Source: Plectrocnemia conspersa
Lineage: Eukaryota > Arthropoda > Insecta > Trichoptera > Polycentropodidae
Direction of reading: 5' to 3'
Assembly (NCBI GenBank): GCA_009617715.1
Contig: VTFK01000097.1
Span: forward strand, 558,001-622,000
Length of the DNA stretch: 64,000 nucleotides
Of the stretch, positions 11,791-24,620 are shown piece by piece. A model generated the notes under the pieces. That model saw only the letters and a program-made list of their open reading frames with translations, did no database searches and had not been told where the DNA came from. Made by a program: the position numbers and the translations under genes. Each line of letters opens with the position of its first letter. Position 1 is the stretch's first letter.

Positions 11791-12310
11791 AAAATAAACG
11801 AGGATCACCTAAGGCCGTACATTTTAATAAAGAAATTCCCCAGGGGGAATATTGGGCGTTGTCCGGATCGAATGAAGGTTCCATATAAGAAGATGGGCGT
11901 TCTCTTATTTCTCCTACATTCTCTTAAAGTCTGATCATAGTGATCAGGTGTCCCCGCCCTGACGGTCAATTGAGCTCTCCTGAGCGAAACTCGCTAACTT
12001 GCAATTTCGAAATGTAAGTAGTCTTCTCTTTGAGAACACTGTCTACCTATGCGAAGGTAAATTTAATTCTTTCCAGATTCACAATCGTATGATTTGAAGC
12101 ACTGAATCATATTCGCCCACGCTCAGCCGAGACGAAAGAAGGCCAAGGTGATATACGCTCGGCTCACTCCAAATATCAAAACTCATTTATATGCAGGCTT
12201 TTGTGTGTTATTGCCGTTTTTTTTGTCCCTCAGGCAAGATGACGTTACATTATGCTCATCCACGAATCAGACGTGACTGGTGAACGTTTCAGTGAGACTC
12301 TACTGTGATA
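11791..12310. other. GC-moderate block, function unknown
   Basis: Noticeably less AT-rich than its flanks but with no sustained frame. It contains the palindrome CTGATCATAGTGATCAG at 11932-11948. It is one of several such islands in the window and a candidate for unique or regulatory DNA. Confidence 0.3.
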
Positions 12311-14142
12311 CTAAAACAACGGAAGCCATTAGTATCAAATGTATTTGAAGTTATATTTGTTATGCATAATGCGCGTCTGTGGTGTGAATGAGATGAAACT
12401 ATTAACGATGAATGGAGTTTAGGTGCAACGAACGAACATTATTATTAGTTAAATATGCCACAGATTTTATAGTTAAAAACAATACATGCAATAAACTCAT
12501 CTCGCAATCATTGCGAACGGAATTGTGTTATAGTTATTGATTTTTCATCCATATATTTTTTCTTACAGACATATTAAGAAACTCAGACAAATGTCGACGA
12601 ACTTGTATTATGACAGCGCGATTACTCAACCGCGTCCATTTATATTCCAACATATTGATTACATTAGAAATGACGTCAGATTCGGATTATAAAAACATAT
12701 GGAACGTAATGAAGTATTAGTTTTAAAATATTCCATCAATGAACCATCGTGCACATATGTATGCTAATTTAATGCCATAATACCGATATATTATGAAAAA
12801 TTTAATGAAAATAAATAAACTAATTTTATACAAATTTACCGTACATTAAAAAAAAGATTGGCATTAACAATGAATCAATGAATTCGAACCGGTCGGTATG
12901 ATATTTAACTATGCATTTTTTCTATCACATTATTGACATTGATAAGTGTTTGAACGTTCACATTGACATTTATTAATTACACTAAAAAGATATGCACTTT
13001 TTCCTATGTATTTTAAGATTTACCTAATTTAAAAAAAGTAGTAGTCTTAATTTTTATATTTTTTTCACTTAGTCTAACTTTTTATTTTTTATTTTAAATT
13101 AAAAAAAAGTTTGTAGATGACGTGAAAATATGACTATCAAATTTTGCATTTTATGCAAATATAATAAAAAAAAATAGACTGAGGAGAAAGTTATATGTTT
13201 TGAAGTAAAATAGATATATTTTGAATCATCAAAATAAAAATACATATTCATTAGAAAACGCATTATTTAATATATAATATTTAGTGAATTTAAATATTTT
13301 TTCAGCACTAAATTATAGTTATGAATTACAGTCATAAAAAATGATGAAGTCAATTAAATCAGAAAAAGCACAAAAGGATGAAAGAAAATACACATTTGTA
13401 CAATTATACTAGTATTTGTTGTAATGAAATCAATAATAAAAATTATTATTTTATTATATTTCAACATTTTATCAAAGCAGTGTGATGAAAAAAAAGACGA
13501 ATTTTGTTAATATTTTTAAAAACTAAAATAAAAGATATCAGAAAAAGTGATTTGTCTTCAAAATTTACATATGATTCCAGTCATACTATATATGCAGTTT
13601 ATATATTTTATTGTGATACAGTAAATTTTGTTGTAGTTATGCAGTTATAAGTGTATATGAACATGTTTTTCCTTTCAGATTTGATTTTGGCTCCATATAT
13701 TCTGAATAACAATAGTTTAATTTGCATTCCACTGCAAAAACTCTCAATCCGAACAAAATGGCTCTTCTGCCTTCTGAATACATAATTCTTCTTTCATTAT
13801 TTTCTTATTCGCCAGACCAATCCACCATTCCTTTTGTAAGAGCTATATTATTTTATTTAAGTGCCACCTGTACACATTAATCAATATCTATTTAGTTCAG
13901 AAAATGTTTGTTTCAATCTGATTTAATTTCACAATACAAATCAAAACGTTTTCCTGTTTATTCTGAAACATCCTGAACCCATTAATCAAATAGCGTTTGA
14001 AACATAAATGTTGAAAAAAACAAACAATTAATAATCGCAGATCACTGCGCAAATTGAAGTCAAATCCCGATATCCATCAATCAAACACACCGAATAAACA
14101 TACACAAAAAAGATTGTGCTATAAATTTAATATAACAATTAA
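12311..14142. other. AT-rich non-coding stretch
   Basis: TTTGCATTTTATGCAAA (13143-13159) places two inverted octamer-like ATGCAAA half-sites three bases apart, as a POU-type dimer site would. This is a motif match only. A splice-acceptor-like TTTTTCCTTTCAG ends at 13679, but the frames behind it stop within about 35 codons. Confidence 0.35.
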
Positions 14143-14457
14143 TTAACTATAAGCTACGGTGGAAGGGTTGTTTAGAATATCTTCTTTCGGCTGAGGGAAT
14201 TCATATTCGCAAAAGTTAATGAGAAGCGGAATGTTAGCGACAGGTGAGTGGAAATTTCGAGCAGTCTGAAGGTTCATTTCCCACACTGGAGAGTTGGGTG
14301 GTTGGTTTGGCAGTGGGATGAGATGGAAAATTTGTAGTGGAGTTAATAATGATAAAGTGCATAGGATGGCGCAGATGCCGCAGCGTCCCGGGCTTTTTGT
14401 CAGAAACAGATTCTTGAGATATGGCGTCTGAGTGAGCAATTTACTTGCAAAAAGCAA
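14143..14457 (-). other. Unrecognised 104-codon minus-strand frame in a GC-moderate island
   Basis: The frame contains LPNQPPNSPVWEMNLQ and ends INFCEYEFPQPKEDILNNPS before a stop. It starts without ATG; the first in-frame ATG is the M of WEMNLQ. Just upstream on that strand, TTGCTTTTTGCAAG could act as a splice acceptor. The island is clearly richer in GC than the neighbouring DNA. I know no matching family. It could be a terminal exon, a transposon fragment or chance. Confidence 0.2.
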
Positions 14458-15248
14458 TTTAAGTAACGAATCGGTTTTGACAAACGGACGTTTTTGTTAT
14501 GAGATATTACTGTATTTATATAACAATTATACACAATTTTTATGTATGTATTGTTAGTTAATAATATGTATAATATACACATACCAATTGGAGTAAAATG
14601 TATAGATTCGCAGCAGAATTTGTATTTACCTGTAACAAAATAAAATAAATATAATTAATTTTCGATTTATAAAGCGATTAATTTAGATTAATTGTTATTT
14701 AACCCGATTTCATTGCCGTAAATGTTTGCATGTATAAAATGTGTCGTTTAAAAGTTGTCCATTGCATTGCTACTTAACAAAAAACACATATATAATACAT
14801 GTAGCGAATCCTTTTAATCTGCAGACATTATCCTTCAATCAGATAATTATATAAGTGTATTATGGTCATCTTGTTTTTAAGAGATTCCAGGACTGAAAAC
14901 CACATTTAATGTATAAAACGTTCGAATTTTAAAGTTAAAAATAATTAACGTACAAAAATAGTCAAATTACTAATGTAGGTTTTAACCGTTAGCACACGTC
15001 TATAAATATTTTAGCTGGCTCTGCTATCTCCTCATAGGAGTCCAAGACATTACTGTTTTTTTGTAAAGAAAACCCGTAAACAACCTAATAATTAATTCAG
15101 CTATTTGGTTTTACACAATACTAGACGTGAAAAACCAAAATTTACATTCCGAAAGATATTTTTCTTGAATAAAATATGTAAGCTTAATTATTATTTTTTC
15201 TTTAGTATGATATAACACCAAGTGTACATTGTACGTAAAGTGCACGAA
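14458..15248. other. AT-rich non-coding stretch
   Basis: No recognisable feature was seen. Confidence 0.5.
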
Positions 15249-15250
15249 TA

Positions 15251-15839
15251 GTGTACTCTGGATTATCCAGGTACTTTTACATTTTTTTTAAATTGATTTC
15301 AAATAATTTTAAATGAGAATAAACGTCTGTTTTTAAATATGAACTAGTGTGATAAGGTAAGGGAGCTGAAAATAAATCTGAAAAAAATATAAATATTCTA
15401 TTTTATTTGACGTATATTATATATGTAAATTTTTATATTAAATTGAGTTTTGTGCTTAATGAAATTTAAAATATTTTATTTTATTTAGAATTTGAAAATT
15501 GTTGAAATTATTCTTATTGTTATCAATTATATGCTGACAAATGGTAATCTTATTAAAATTGTAGTCGGTGTTGTAGATGGTAAAATTTTAAACGACTCTA
15601 CGCCCTGGTTAAAACTTTACTGGACAACATCGTCCAAAGGGGGTTCAAATTAATATTCAATATAATTATTGAAAGATTCTCAAAAGCAAATCAGAATTAC
15701 AGATTTTTTTTTAATAAATAAAAAAATTATAATCCGTATTGTAAATATAATATAACATACATATTGTAAAACCAAATAAAAATTGATAGTTCAGATTATC
15801 CGTGTTTTTCAATTATCTCGGATAATCGAGAATATACTG
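15251..15839 (+). mobile_element. Non-autonomous pogo/Tigger element (T2), both ends present
   Basis: The left end GTGTACTCTGGATTATCCAG and the reverse complement of the right end, CAGTATATTCTCGATTATCC, are matching terminal repeats; the left copy has lost its first CA. TA dinucleotides flank both ends (15249-15250, 15840-15841), as expected for TA target duplication. At 589 bp it has no usable transposase frame. Its left interior matches T1 and its right interior (TTGAAAGATTCTCAAAAGC, ACCAAATAAAAATTG) matches the right side of T3. Confidence 0.75.
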
Positions 15840-15841
15840 TA

Positions 15842-16431
15842 TATCTTAATATTTGAGGAATACCTCCGCAATTCACTTTCATATAAAATTAGATAATTAC
15901 AATTTATTAGTAATTAGCAAAAGTGACTAAACAGCAAAATCGAATATCAATTCTACAATACAATCAAATGTATGAATGTTGCCAGTCGGATTTTTTGCTT
16001 CTACGAGTGATGTTCGCGTAAGGCGGTTTTCAGCTATATTTTTTAATATTACGTTGAAAGTCCATGTATAAGTAAATTGAAAGTAAATAAATATTAATAT
16101 ACATCAAAAGTACCATACTGTCGGGATCTGTTTGTAAAAAAAACGACAAATATAATAAGAATGGAAGGAAAAATTAATATCGCCAGTTTCGTTTTCGTTT
16201 TCCATTCGCTTCGCTGAAGTGGTCTGCAAATGGCAGATATAAATAACGCTCTATAGTCGGTATGACAACCAAAAACTTAATTAAGTCTACTAACTGGCAC
16301 CGACCAGTGCAGCGCAGCACTATTTCTCCAACCGAATTATTAAAAATTAAATAAAAAAGCAGAAACAACTAATTAAAATCAAAGATCCTGAGGGATGAAA
16401 AATGCAACATGTTACATCTATTCATTAGCTA
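15842..16431. other. Non-coding stretch
   Basis: No coding or repeat signal. Composition becomes moderate around 16170-16340. Confidence 0.45.

Positions 16432-16457
<26 letters not shown>
16432..16457 (+). repeat. T26 homopolymer tract
   Basis: 26 consecutive T bases. On the minus strand this could be the poly(A) tail of a retroposed sequence lying at 16458 and above, but I cannot recognise one there. Confidence 0.9.
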
Positions 16458-16464
<7 letters not shown>

Positions 16465-19400
16465 AGGTTGAAAAGTTTATTTTTATATACATATGTATCT
16501 GCTTCTAGTGTACTCTTAAGGTAGTTGAAGCCGTGGAAAATTTCATTCGTTCCGAAATAAAATGGCAATAAAACGTCGTCGAGTTACATAAAAGAAGACA
16601 GTAAAAACGCGACATATCAAGGCGCTCGCACATTTTATGATGTATCGGAAAAGATATTCGCGAAAAGCCATTTTCACTATATAGGTATTGGTATATACAT
16701 ATACTTCATTGTGAAGGCGTCGGCGTACTTTGAAATATTGCATTATAGCTCACCTGGTATTCCATGGCGGATTTTTTTCAATTTTCATAATTCACAATCT
16801 ACATTTAATTCTATTTGTACATTTTATCTGTGTATATTGACAAATGGCAGTCTTTTGAGATAAGTATATAAATATATATGTATATACATAAATATATAGT
16901 ATACTAAACGATTCCTTGTGGGGATTTTTAGATATTTTTAGATAAACAGATCGTAAACCGAACTACCCTTGAGGATAGGTTTTATGGCTTCTGAGTGGTC
17001 CTTTGTTAAGCGGAAGAGTGGATGTCTGACCCTTGCGTTGGACCTGTCATTTGCAAAAATGGACAGAAAGATTCTTTCTACGATTTTCAAGTCTAATCAT
17101 ACAGAAAATTGAAATATTAGTATTTTTCAATAAGTGTGAACATTATGTTCTTGCCATTTTAGAGACTCACTCAAACTATAATACATCAATATTTAATCGC
17201 ACGAGAAATATTATAGGTGAGTTTTCAACAATATTATATTTACGTTGACGCGGCCATTTGCGTTTGTGCAAATATTTTTTTAGCGCAATAATATTTGATT
17301 AAATGAGTAGTGTATTATTATAATTTAAATATATTACGAAAAAATAAAATATGTGAAGAGAATAAAGAAAAAAACATTACCGCCATAACACTCGAAGGAA
17401 TTGCAAGCACGTACATATCGCACAAGTGGAAAAATGGCATCGTTTCAACTGGATAAAAGCATACCCATCGAAAAAATATTTTCCAGCTTTCGGACCGATG
17501 TAAAATTGCAATACGTCTCGTCTCTAGAGAGTGGCCGGCGAAAAATACGCCAAAAGCTTTCAGGGTTTCAATAAGCGTCCAAGGAAACTGCGATACTTCA
17601 TACAACTTCTTTCACGTATATAGATATCTTTACATTCTTCAAAGCACCACTTATTACCGAACGTTACGGCTTTATATCTTGTCGGTAAACATTTTTGAAA
17701 TATCAAGTAGTTTTGGGCTAGAGCCCATCTTTTATTGTATTTATTTTATATATAAAACAAAGCAAAAAAATCTTATTTAATATACATGAGTCGTAAATGA
17801 GCTTACATACATCCAATACCAACAAAGTACAGGAATGTGTTTTCGCAAATGGCGAACTAGATAAGACGGTGTGACCAGTCGAAAACGGGTGCCGTAAAAT
17901 AATCATTTTGATTTCTATCTAGATCGCATTCAGAAACGGAGGTGAGGTCATTTCGGTGTAATTTTCATAATGGTCGTGAAAATTTAGTGGTTTGTGATTT
18001 TACGAAGAAATTCAAAATTCACTGGGAAAATACCGCATTGTATTTTATAGGTATGTTGCATGCGATTTTTGTTTGCGTCATTTATAAATAATATTAATAT
18101 GAATCAAAATAAACGGTAAACAATTTTAACAGTAATACATAATATACTTAAAACATTATAAATCGTAACTTTGAAGATAAAAGATTATGTGACTTTAACT
18201 TATTAGAACGATATAAAAATGATCGTATCTCTAAATAATATTTTAAGCATTAATATATTAGCCTCCTAATTCCCATCGAATGATACTTTTTTATGAAATT
18301 GTCCAGAAAAAATCTAAATCATTCTTAATAAATGCCTTAGGAAGAAGACCCTGAGATCGAGTTCCTTGATATTTCTTTTAGCACTCAACACAAGTTTAAT
18401 CTTTCAGATAACGTTTCATAAACAACAGTTTATGGAAAAGTTTACTGAACGTATGAATAAATGAGTTTTTCTCACAATATTTTTTTTTAAATCAGTTTTT
18501 TTAGTGATAACGGATAGCCCTTTATTCACTCCTTTATTATTTATTAAGAAGCTTCTTTCTTATATACAATACAATTGCAAATCCATTTGTCACATTTCAC
18601 CGATGATGATGAATTCCAATACCAGGTTATCCTTCTCATCTACAGAAAAAAAGGATTACTGAATAAACCTTATTTACGTTGCAATAATCGAGGCTTAGTA
18701 AGAATGTCACGTTACATAGAACCTAGCAGAAATGGCAACCATGTGTTACCTACCGAGTTTTAACAACATATTTATAATAATATATTTACTATCAAAACGT
18801 GATTTCTAATGATATGATAAGCAAAATATTTGTTTCTCTAAATAAAATTTCAATAAACTAATAGAAAAAGTTTATATGGCAACAAGAGGAAATAAATTAT
18901 AAAAAAATAATATAGAGTAGCATTAAATAACACAATAACTTGTAAGCTTTTTAGCAATTTATATTTTAATATGTTTGCATAATCCATATTAAACTATAAA
19001 ATAAATTCAACGATCATTCTTCCATCTGAGCTGATACGATATGCAATTTTTTGTTGATAATGTACCATTTTATGTAATAATTGATATATGCTAGAGCACG
19101 TTTCAGCGGTCCTAAACAAAGGATCATAAAGATCCAGGTCGTTAATTTTACTGTTTTGAAGTCATAACACTATGCGGCGTATCGCTTTAGCAGCAATGTT
19201 TATTGACATATTATATGAAATATATATTTGAAAAACAAACAAGGCTTATAATATTTCGCTATACTTTACCGTTGAGCGCTTTTATTATATCAATCATCGG
19301 TGAAAACAAATTCAACCATAAAAAAAGTGTTTATCCAATTTATTGCTCAGCGTTTGGATCAATTTATACGTTCCATGTAACAATAAGAGGATTATGTTAG

Positions 19401-19640
19401 ATTGATTGAAATATTCTGTTTTAAATTAACGTGTGTTAATATAAATGTGAATTCTAGAAACGTGTTCGTTTTATTGGACATAAAATAAACTATTACAAAA
19501 GTGTCGTTATTTAGTTGGATAAAGGTCGTAAGCGACACAATAGCTTGACAATGATGTCTCGGATTTAATCTTGAAATAAATATATTATTTGACTTTATGT
19601 CCAATAAAAGTTAGCGTTGTTTCGCAGAGTTAAACGTAAT
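16458..19640. other. Non-coding stretch, mostly AT-rich
   Basis: Short unrelated open frames only. The segment at 17370-17600 is GC-moderate. 18575-18763 carries a 62-codon plus-strand frame that I do not recognise. No repeats of note. Confidence 0.45.
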
Positions 19641-20130
19641 GACAGAAGAAATGCCAAAAAGAAGCAACAAAAAAACTTGAGTGTTGTTTATGAGAACACA
19701 ATTGGCGAGACGGAGAGGTTGAGCTTTTCCGAGAAAAGCTTTCGTCTCAACTCTTCTACTCGTGAACAAGCTTAAGAACGAGACTTTTATTGCAAGTTAC
19801 GATTAGCGACATGCCGCATACATCATCGCGAGAAATTTTATTATATTCTAAATGCAAATATCGCAGATGTACCAGCGAGAATGGCGCGAGACTGCATCGC
19901 ATATATTATTCATTTTAGAAATCTCATCCAGTCATAAGGTACGTCTCAAAAGTCTACATTGGGCCCCGAGACATATCGCAAATAATATTCTCAGAGGAGG
20001 TATACGAAAGACACTTTCGCTCCCCATTTGGAGGGATTTACATAGAGATATGGCTGATGCAAGACGGGCGTAAAGCAGCTTTGGCCGAAGACGAAAATGT
20101 CCTTAAGGTAGCCCCCAAATAGACAATTCT
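19641..20130. other. GC-moderate block, function unknown
   Basis: About 490 bases of balanced composition in AT-rich DNA, including CGAGAAAAGCTTTCGTCTC and a 73-codon plus-strand frame (19852-20073) with no family match. Possible regulatory or unique sequence. Confidence 0.3.
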
Positions 20131-21908
20131 AACGTCTAGAAACAATAAGAAAAGCTTTTTCACTGCTAGACATGTAGTCAAAATTCAACACATACATATG
20201 TCGATCGTACAAAATGATTGATGAATAATTTGATTAAAAAACATTTCATAAGGAACATACGTTTTCCTTATTTTTTTTTATGGTTAAACTTTTTTCTACT
20301 TATACAATACAGTTGTTAAAACCGGATTTCTGCAGCAGTCTTAACCTAATTTTATATATTCACACATACCATTGCATAAAATTCTAAATCTGTGCGACGG
20401 CTAATTAGGTTTTTAATCAATTATTCATTCAAAGTGGAACAAAAATAACAAGAAAATTATGTAGTTTAAAGAATACTGATCAACATATTTTAACGAATAT
20501 TTATTTCCAAATAAATATTTCAAAGATTTTATAAACCATCATCTTGAGAATTTTTTAGAAATAATATTATGCCGCATTACGGCATTACTATATATATTAA
20601 AGGGAATTTAAAAAAAATGACGCAAAAACTTTCTAAGGGCTCGCTATTGATTTTCTAATTCATCCACCATAATTATTTAAATAAGATGATATAAATGTAT
20701 TATATAATGTAAGCTTGTTAATATATTTATAAATAAAAATATTAGAATTAGGCCCACTTAAATGGGCGTTTTGCTATCACATTTATCAATTTATTTATTG
20801 TCATGGCGAAGGCAAGGCAACTTGGGAATTAAAACCACTAAAAGCTAAAAGGTAAATCAATGGGATTCTGAAAAATAGCACACAGGATTATTGCCAGAAT
20901 ATCATATGTATGTGCTCAATGCATAATTAAAATAAACCGATAGTTTTTACTAATTTTTGAACTTTAGATTAAGAAAATATAAAGGTTTAACTGAATAAAA
21001 GTATCTTCTTCTTTGTCCATTAACATATAAATTGATTAAAATAAACGTGCTGCAACTGGTATCATCTTTTGAATTAGTAGTATTCAATAGACCCTTTCAT
21101 CACTTCTTTTATGCGCAATTGCCATTCGTTATTTAAAACATTCTAAAAAAATGTATCAAAGACAAAATCATTAAAAGTATGTTTTGAAAAACATTCTATT
21201 ACATCTATTATATATTGTACCTATAGTTGCTTTGTCTTACAAATTAATAGTAGAACTCTCTGTAATCAATTTAAATAGCCGAGTTCACTTCAAGTTAAAC
21301 AGAATGACAAACTTTAGCATAGACAAATATTATTATTATATACATAGTATTGGAACGATTAAATTGTGGCTAAATAGTAATTTATTTGAAGTTATTAATA
21401 AGATTAATCTAAAGCTTGGCAAACTTAATATAATATGGTATTTGCCGGTTATTCAGACCGCACGTTTGAGGTATTTCCGTCGTAAAATTAACATTTAATT
21501 AGAGATGGTGCACGATATCGGCGCGCATAAATAGACGCAAGAGCATGAAAAGCCAATAAAACATATCTGTTTAAGGTGTCGTAAAGCAAAATTGGCTTTT
21601 GCAGAGTTCAAAAGTTTTCATTTTACGACCACCTCGATCGCTGCTGAATCGCACGACGAAACTTTCAAATCCTTTTCGCGTGGGGCGATATAATATATAA
21701 AGGGAATAATGGGTGAATATGCATGCGCGTCTATAAATCGAGTGGTAGAAATTACCATTAAAGGCGTGACACAGGTAAGTTTTAATTTATTAAATATGGT
21801 GTTATTGAGCGAACAAAACCACCACCATACGAAGTATAATTTAATTAGATTTTTTAAGATAAGCATCTGGAAAGCACTACTCTTTATTTGAAAAGGATAC
21901 ACGATTTC
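20131..21908. other. AT-rich non-coding stretch
   Basis: Contains TGCCGCATTACGGCA (20571-20585), a short perfect hairpin, and GCCCACTTAAATGGGC (20753-20768). The open frames present (for example 21184-21498) are built from AT-rich codons and match nothing. Confidence 0.4.
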
Positions 21909-21952
21909 GACCATCGTGGCGCATTGGGGTAACCTGTTAGGCCACGATGGTC
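21909..21952. repeat. Perfect 12-bp stem-loop
   Basis: GACCATCGTGGC (21909-21920) and GCCACGATGGTC (21941-21952) are perfect inverted copies around a 20-base loop. It is GC-rich in AT-rich surroundings, which makes chance less likely. No T-run or polyadenylation signal is attached. Confidence 0.75.
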
Positions 21953-22450
21953 TTAATTTAATCTAAAATAAATAAATAAACAATGCGTTTTACCCTGCAC
22001 AAAATAACTATTGTTATTTTCACCCCTTGTTACCGATCACCGAAGCGGCCACATGAACGTTTTACTTTTTAGGCGTAGACACTTTATGGATATTTCCAAG
22101 AAGCGATGCAATTGGCCCACCAACGTCCTTATCTGCGATTCCTCAAAGCTGTCGAACCAGCAATATAAATGATGTGACACTTGGGTCACCGAGGGACAGA
22201 CGGGCATGCAAAAAGAGAGGCAGCTGGAGAAGGACGCTCCAGATATTCAACCCTTCTAAGTCACAGAACGAGACACATCAGCGGATAGAGCAGTATCGTC
22301 ACAAAATCATATCATGACAGCCGACAATAATTCAACTTGACACTCCAGCGAAGACTCCCTGATTTCTAAGACCTGCCGTTTCGACTCCACCACCAGATAG
22401 AAGCAGCTACATTTCCATACATATGTATATGGTTATTAATATACATTTAT
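21953..22450. other. GC-moderate block, function unknown
   Basis: Balanced composition from about 22020 to 22400 with every frame interrupted. It could be a decayed retroelement or unique DNA. Confidence 0.3.
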
Positions 22451-23036
22451 GAACTGTCCAGTATTTTGGCTGCAAAGGTAAAAACTGACCAGCTCGAAAA
22501 GATCAACATACATGAAGCTATATTAATTGCAGGTATTTTTTTTAATAAGTAAGTCAAATTGGATGATCAATAGAAGGCAATACACTCTTAGACTATTAGC
22601 TATGCTATTGCTTAAAATATACGGAATTTACATTTAAATGGCAAGCGGTCCTTTTTTTAAATTATCCATTATAATATATTCTTTATTTTCCGTTTAATTT
22701 TAACTTTGTATACAAATCAAGCTAAAACAATATTTCCGCATCCAAATCTTTTGATTTTTATTCTATGTAACAATGGATAATATTTTTTTTATTACAGAAG
22801 ATAAATTGTTATTTTTCTTTCTTATAAAATTGTTTTTTTTTTGTGACATGTCTGGTTTATAAAACAAAGTATTCGATGATAATACAATATTCTGTATTAT
22901 GTGTTCTTCATTACGTCAACAACAACAAAAACTCATCCCATATTATAAGGCCCATCAAAACGTCGACTATTTACAACAAAACAAAGCCCGGATGCACAAA
23001 ACAATATTCTATTCATTTTGAAATTTATAATACAAG
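22451..23036. other. AT-rich non-coding stretch
   Basis: T-rich runs. No recognisable feature. Confidence 0.5.
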
Positions 23037-23400
23037 CTCAGTTTTGGGCCGACCGACGGCGTGGAAGTCGGCAGACGGGAGAGAGGGTGGCAAACGGGCC
23101 TGGGATAACGCAGACAACCCGGAATAGGCCTAAGGGGTGGCGCTTGGGGGTAGACTAACCCTGCCCCAGCCTACGGCCACAGTCTGTGGCGTGGGGTAGG
23201 CTAAAAAGGGAAACCGCTCCGGGTCTCCCTCTACACACTGAGTACCTACTACTACTGTGAGCCATATCAAATTTGTAGCTAAGTGAACATTCTCGGAAAT
23301 TCTGGCTATGACGTTCACACATTGGTAACGCTACAACAATAATGTGCTGTGGGTTATGCATTCGGCGAATACCACACGTTTAGGGTATTGATTTGTTACA
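23037..23400 (+). repeat. GC-rich repeat-like block with strong hairpin
   Basis: A plus-strand frame ends ...KSADGREGGKRAWDNADNPE at 23127. It is followed by a hairpin: outer arms AGCCTAC (23168-23174) and GTAGGCT (23196-23202), inner arms GCCACA and TGTGGC. A short frame tail followed by a GC-rich hairpin resembles the 3' region of some non-LTR retrotransposons, but I cannot name a clade. Its composition differs sharply from its neighbours, suggesting insertion. Confidence 0.35.
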
Positions 23401-23859
23401 ATATATAGAGGCCGGAAAATATACATGGTGTATGGTCCTGATATTTTTTTTATTATTTGCATTCTAACATAAACTGTAATTTACCTTTCACAAGTAGTTG
23501 GCGATTTATTAACAGTTTTATGGAATAAATTTAAGCGTAGTATTAGTAGCATAAAGTATAAAATTTAAAATTCAATCCGAAATATTGTTGTATTTTATAA
23601 AAACAGCCAGTATGTTAAACATATCTACTATGTTCATGGGTTGAGAGGATTTAAAACAGTTCCTTGACATTTAGAATTAAATTAATATTATAGGGACTAT
23701 ATAAAAATAGTATATAATATTTATATTATTTTAAATTATTATATGTATAGCTATAACACAAGTTAATAAAAACAATTCGTGGATGCTATGTTTTATTTTG
23801 CAGCTTACAATACACCGGTAGTATAAAATCCTATACTACACAAAAGTATATATAAATTT
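23401..23859. other. AT-rich spacer between two GC-rich blocks
   Basis: No feature seen. It separates two compositionally similar islands. Confidence 0.45.
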
Positions 23860-24310
23860 GGCATTCGTTGTTCCCGACGCGTCCCTTTATTGAATCCGCT
23901 CCACTGCCACCCCCGAAAAGCCCTCCCGGCCCAGCTGTTCTTCCCTATTATTATTTCAATGTCAAGCCCGATCAATAAAATGGCCCCAGCCGAATTCTAG
24001 CCGCGCCGAATCCGACCGGGGGGCGAAGCGTGCGTTGTATGCGTAGGGGGCGGGGTGCCCACCCACCCCGTCGGGGTACTACCGTAGTAGGTCTGTGTGT
24101 GTAGTACGTACCCCCGCAGAGTGGAAAGCTTGGAGGCTTACACAGACGGGATAAAAGCTCTCGGAGGGCGCGTAAAGGGATACCGCCTACGCAGTAGTAC
24201 ACGCTGAGATGGTTTTCTTCAAACAGACACACTAACCTACCGCAACGCAGCTGCGTGCGAGATAGGCCTTTAGGATTTTCATCTGTTGCCATGCGGATTT
24301 AGCTGGGTAG
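23860..24310 (-). repeat. GC-rich repeat-like block
   Basis: This is among the most GC-rich DNA in the window. It includes runs of G and C at 24047-24075 (GGGGGCGGGGTGCCC...) that could form strong secondary structure. A 106-codon minus-strand frame (23972-24292; ATG at 24292, MATDENPKGLSRTQLRCGRL...) has no recognised domain. GTAGTAGGTCTGTGTGTGTA here resembles the reverse complement of CTCTACACACTGAGTACCTA in the block at 23.0-23.4 kb, so both may come from one element in opposite orientations. Confidence 0.35.
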
Positions 24311-24473
24311 GTTTTATCTCTACGAAACGAATGCGGTGCTGTTTTTAGGGTATACGGAGGAGTTTTTAAAGAGTCTGTGATTTAAAATATAATAAAAATG
24401 ATGCTGTTAAGTTAAATATTTAATAGTTGGTACCTGGATGTAACATTATTGATAAACTAGACAAACTAGAGGA

Positions 24474-24620
24474 CAGTGGGCCGCATGCGGCCCGCAATCC
24501 AAATCATTTATTTTAATATTTTTTAAAAAGGTGGATATTTGTAACAAAAATGTGCAGTACTACAGTATGACGGTTTTGACAAGTGCGTCGCTTTTGTAAC
24601 TAACGGCGCTAGAGCTACTA
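24474..24620 (+). mobile_element. Solitary hAT-type left end
   Basis: CAGTGGGCCGCATGCGGCCC followed by GCAATCC is typical of hAT terminal inverted repeats, and it contains an internal GGGCCGCATGCGGCCC palindrome. I found no matching right end and no second copy of the preceding 8 bases (CTAGAGGA). The element's inner limit is arbitrary here. Confidence 0.4.

Noticed and set aside
13663..13830. Possible exon after TTTTTCCTTTCAG and before TTTTGTAAGAG
   Set aside because: All three frames stop inside the interval, so a coding exon is unsupported; a non-coding exon cannot be judged from sequence.
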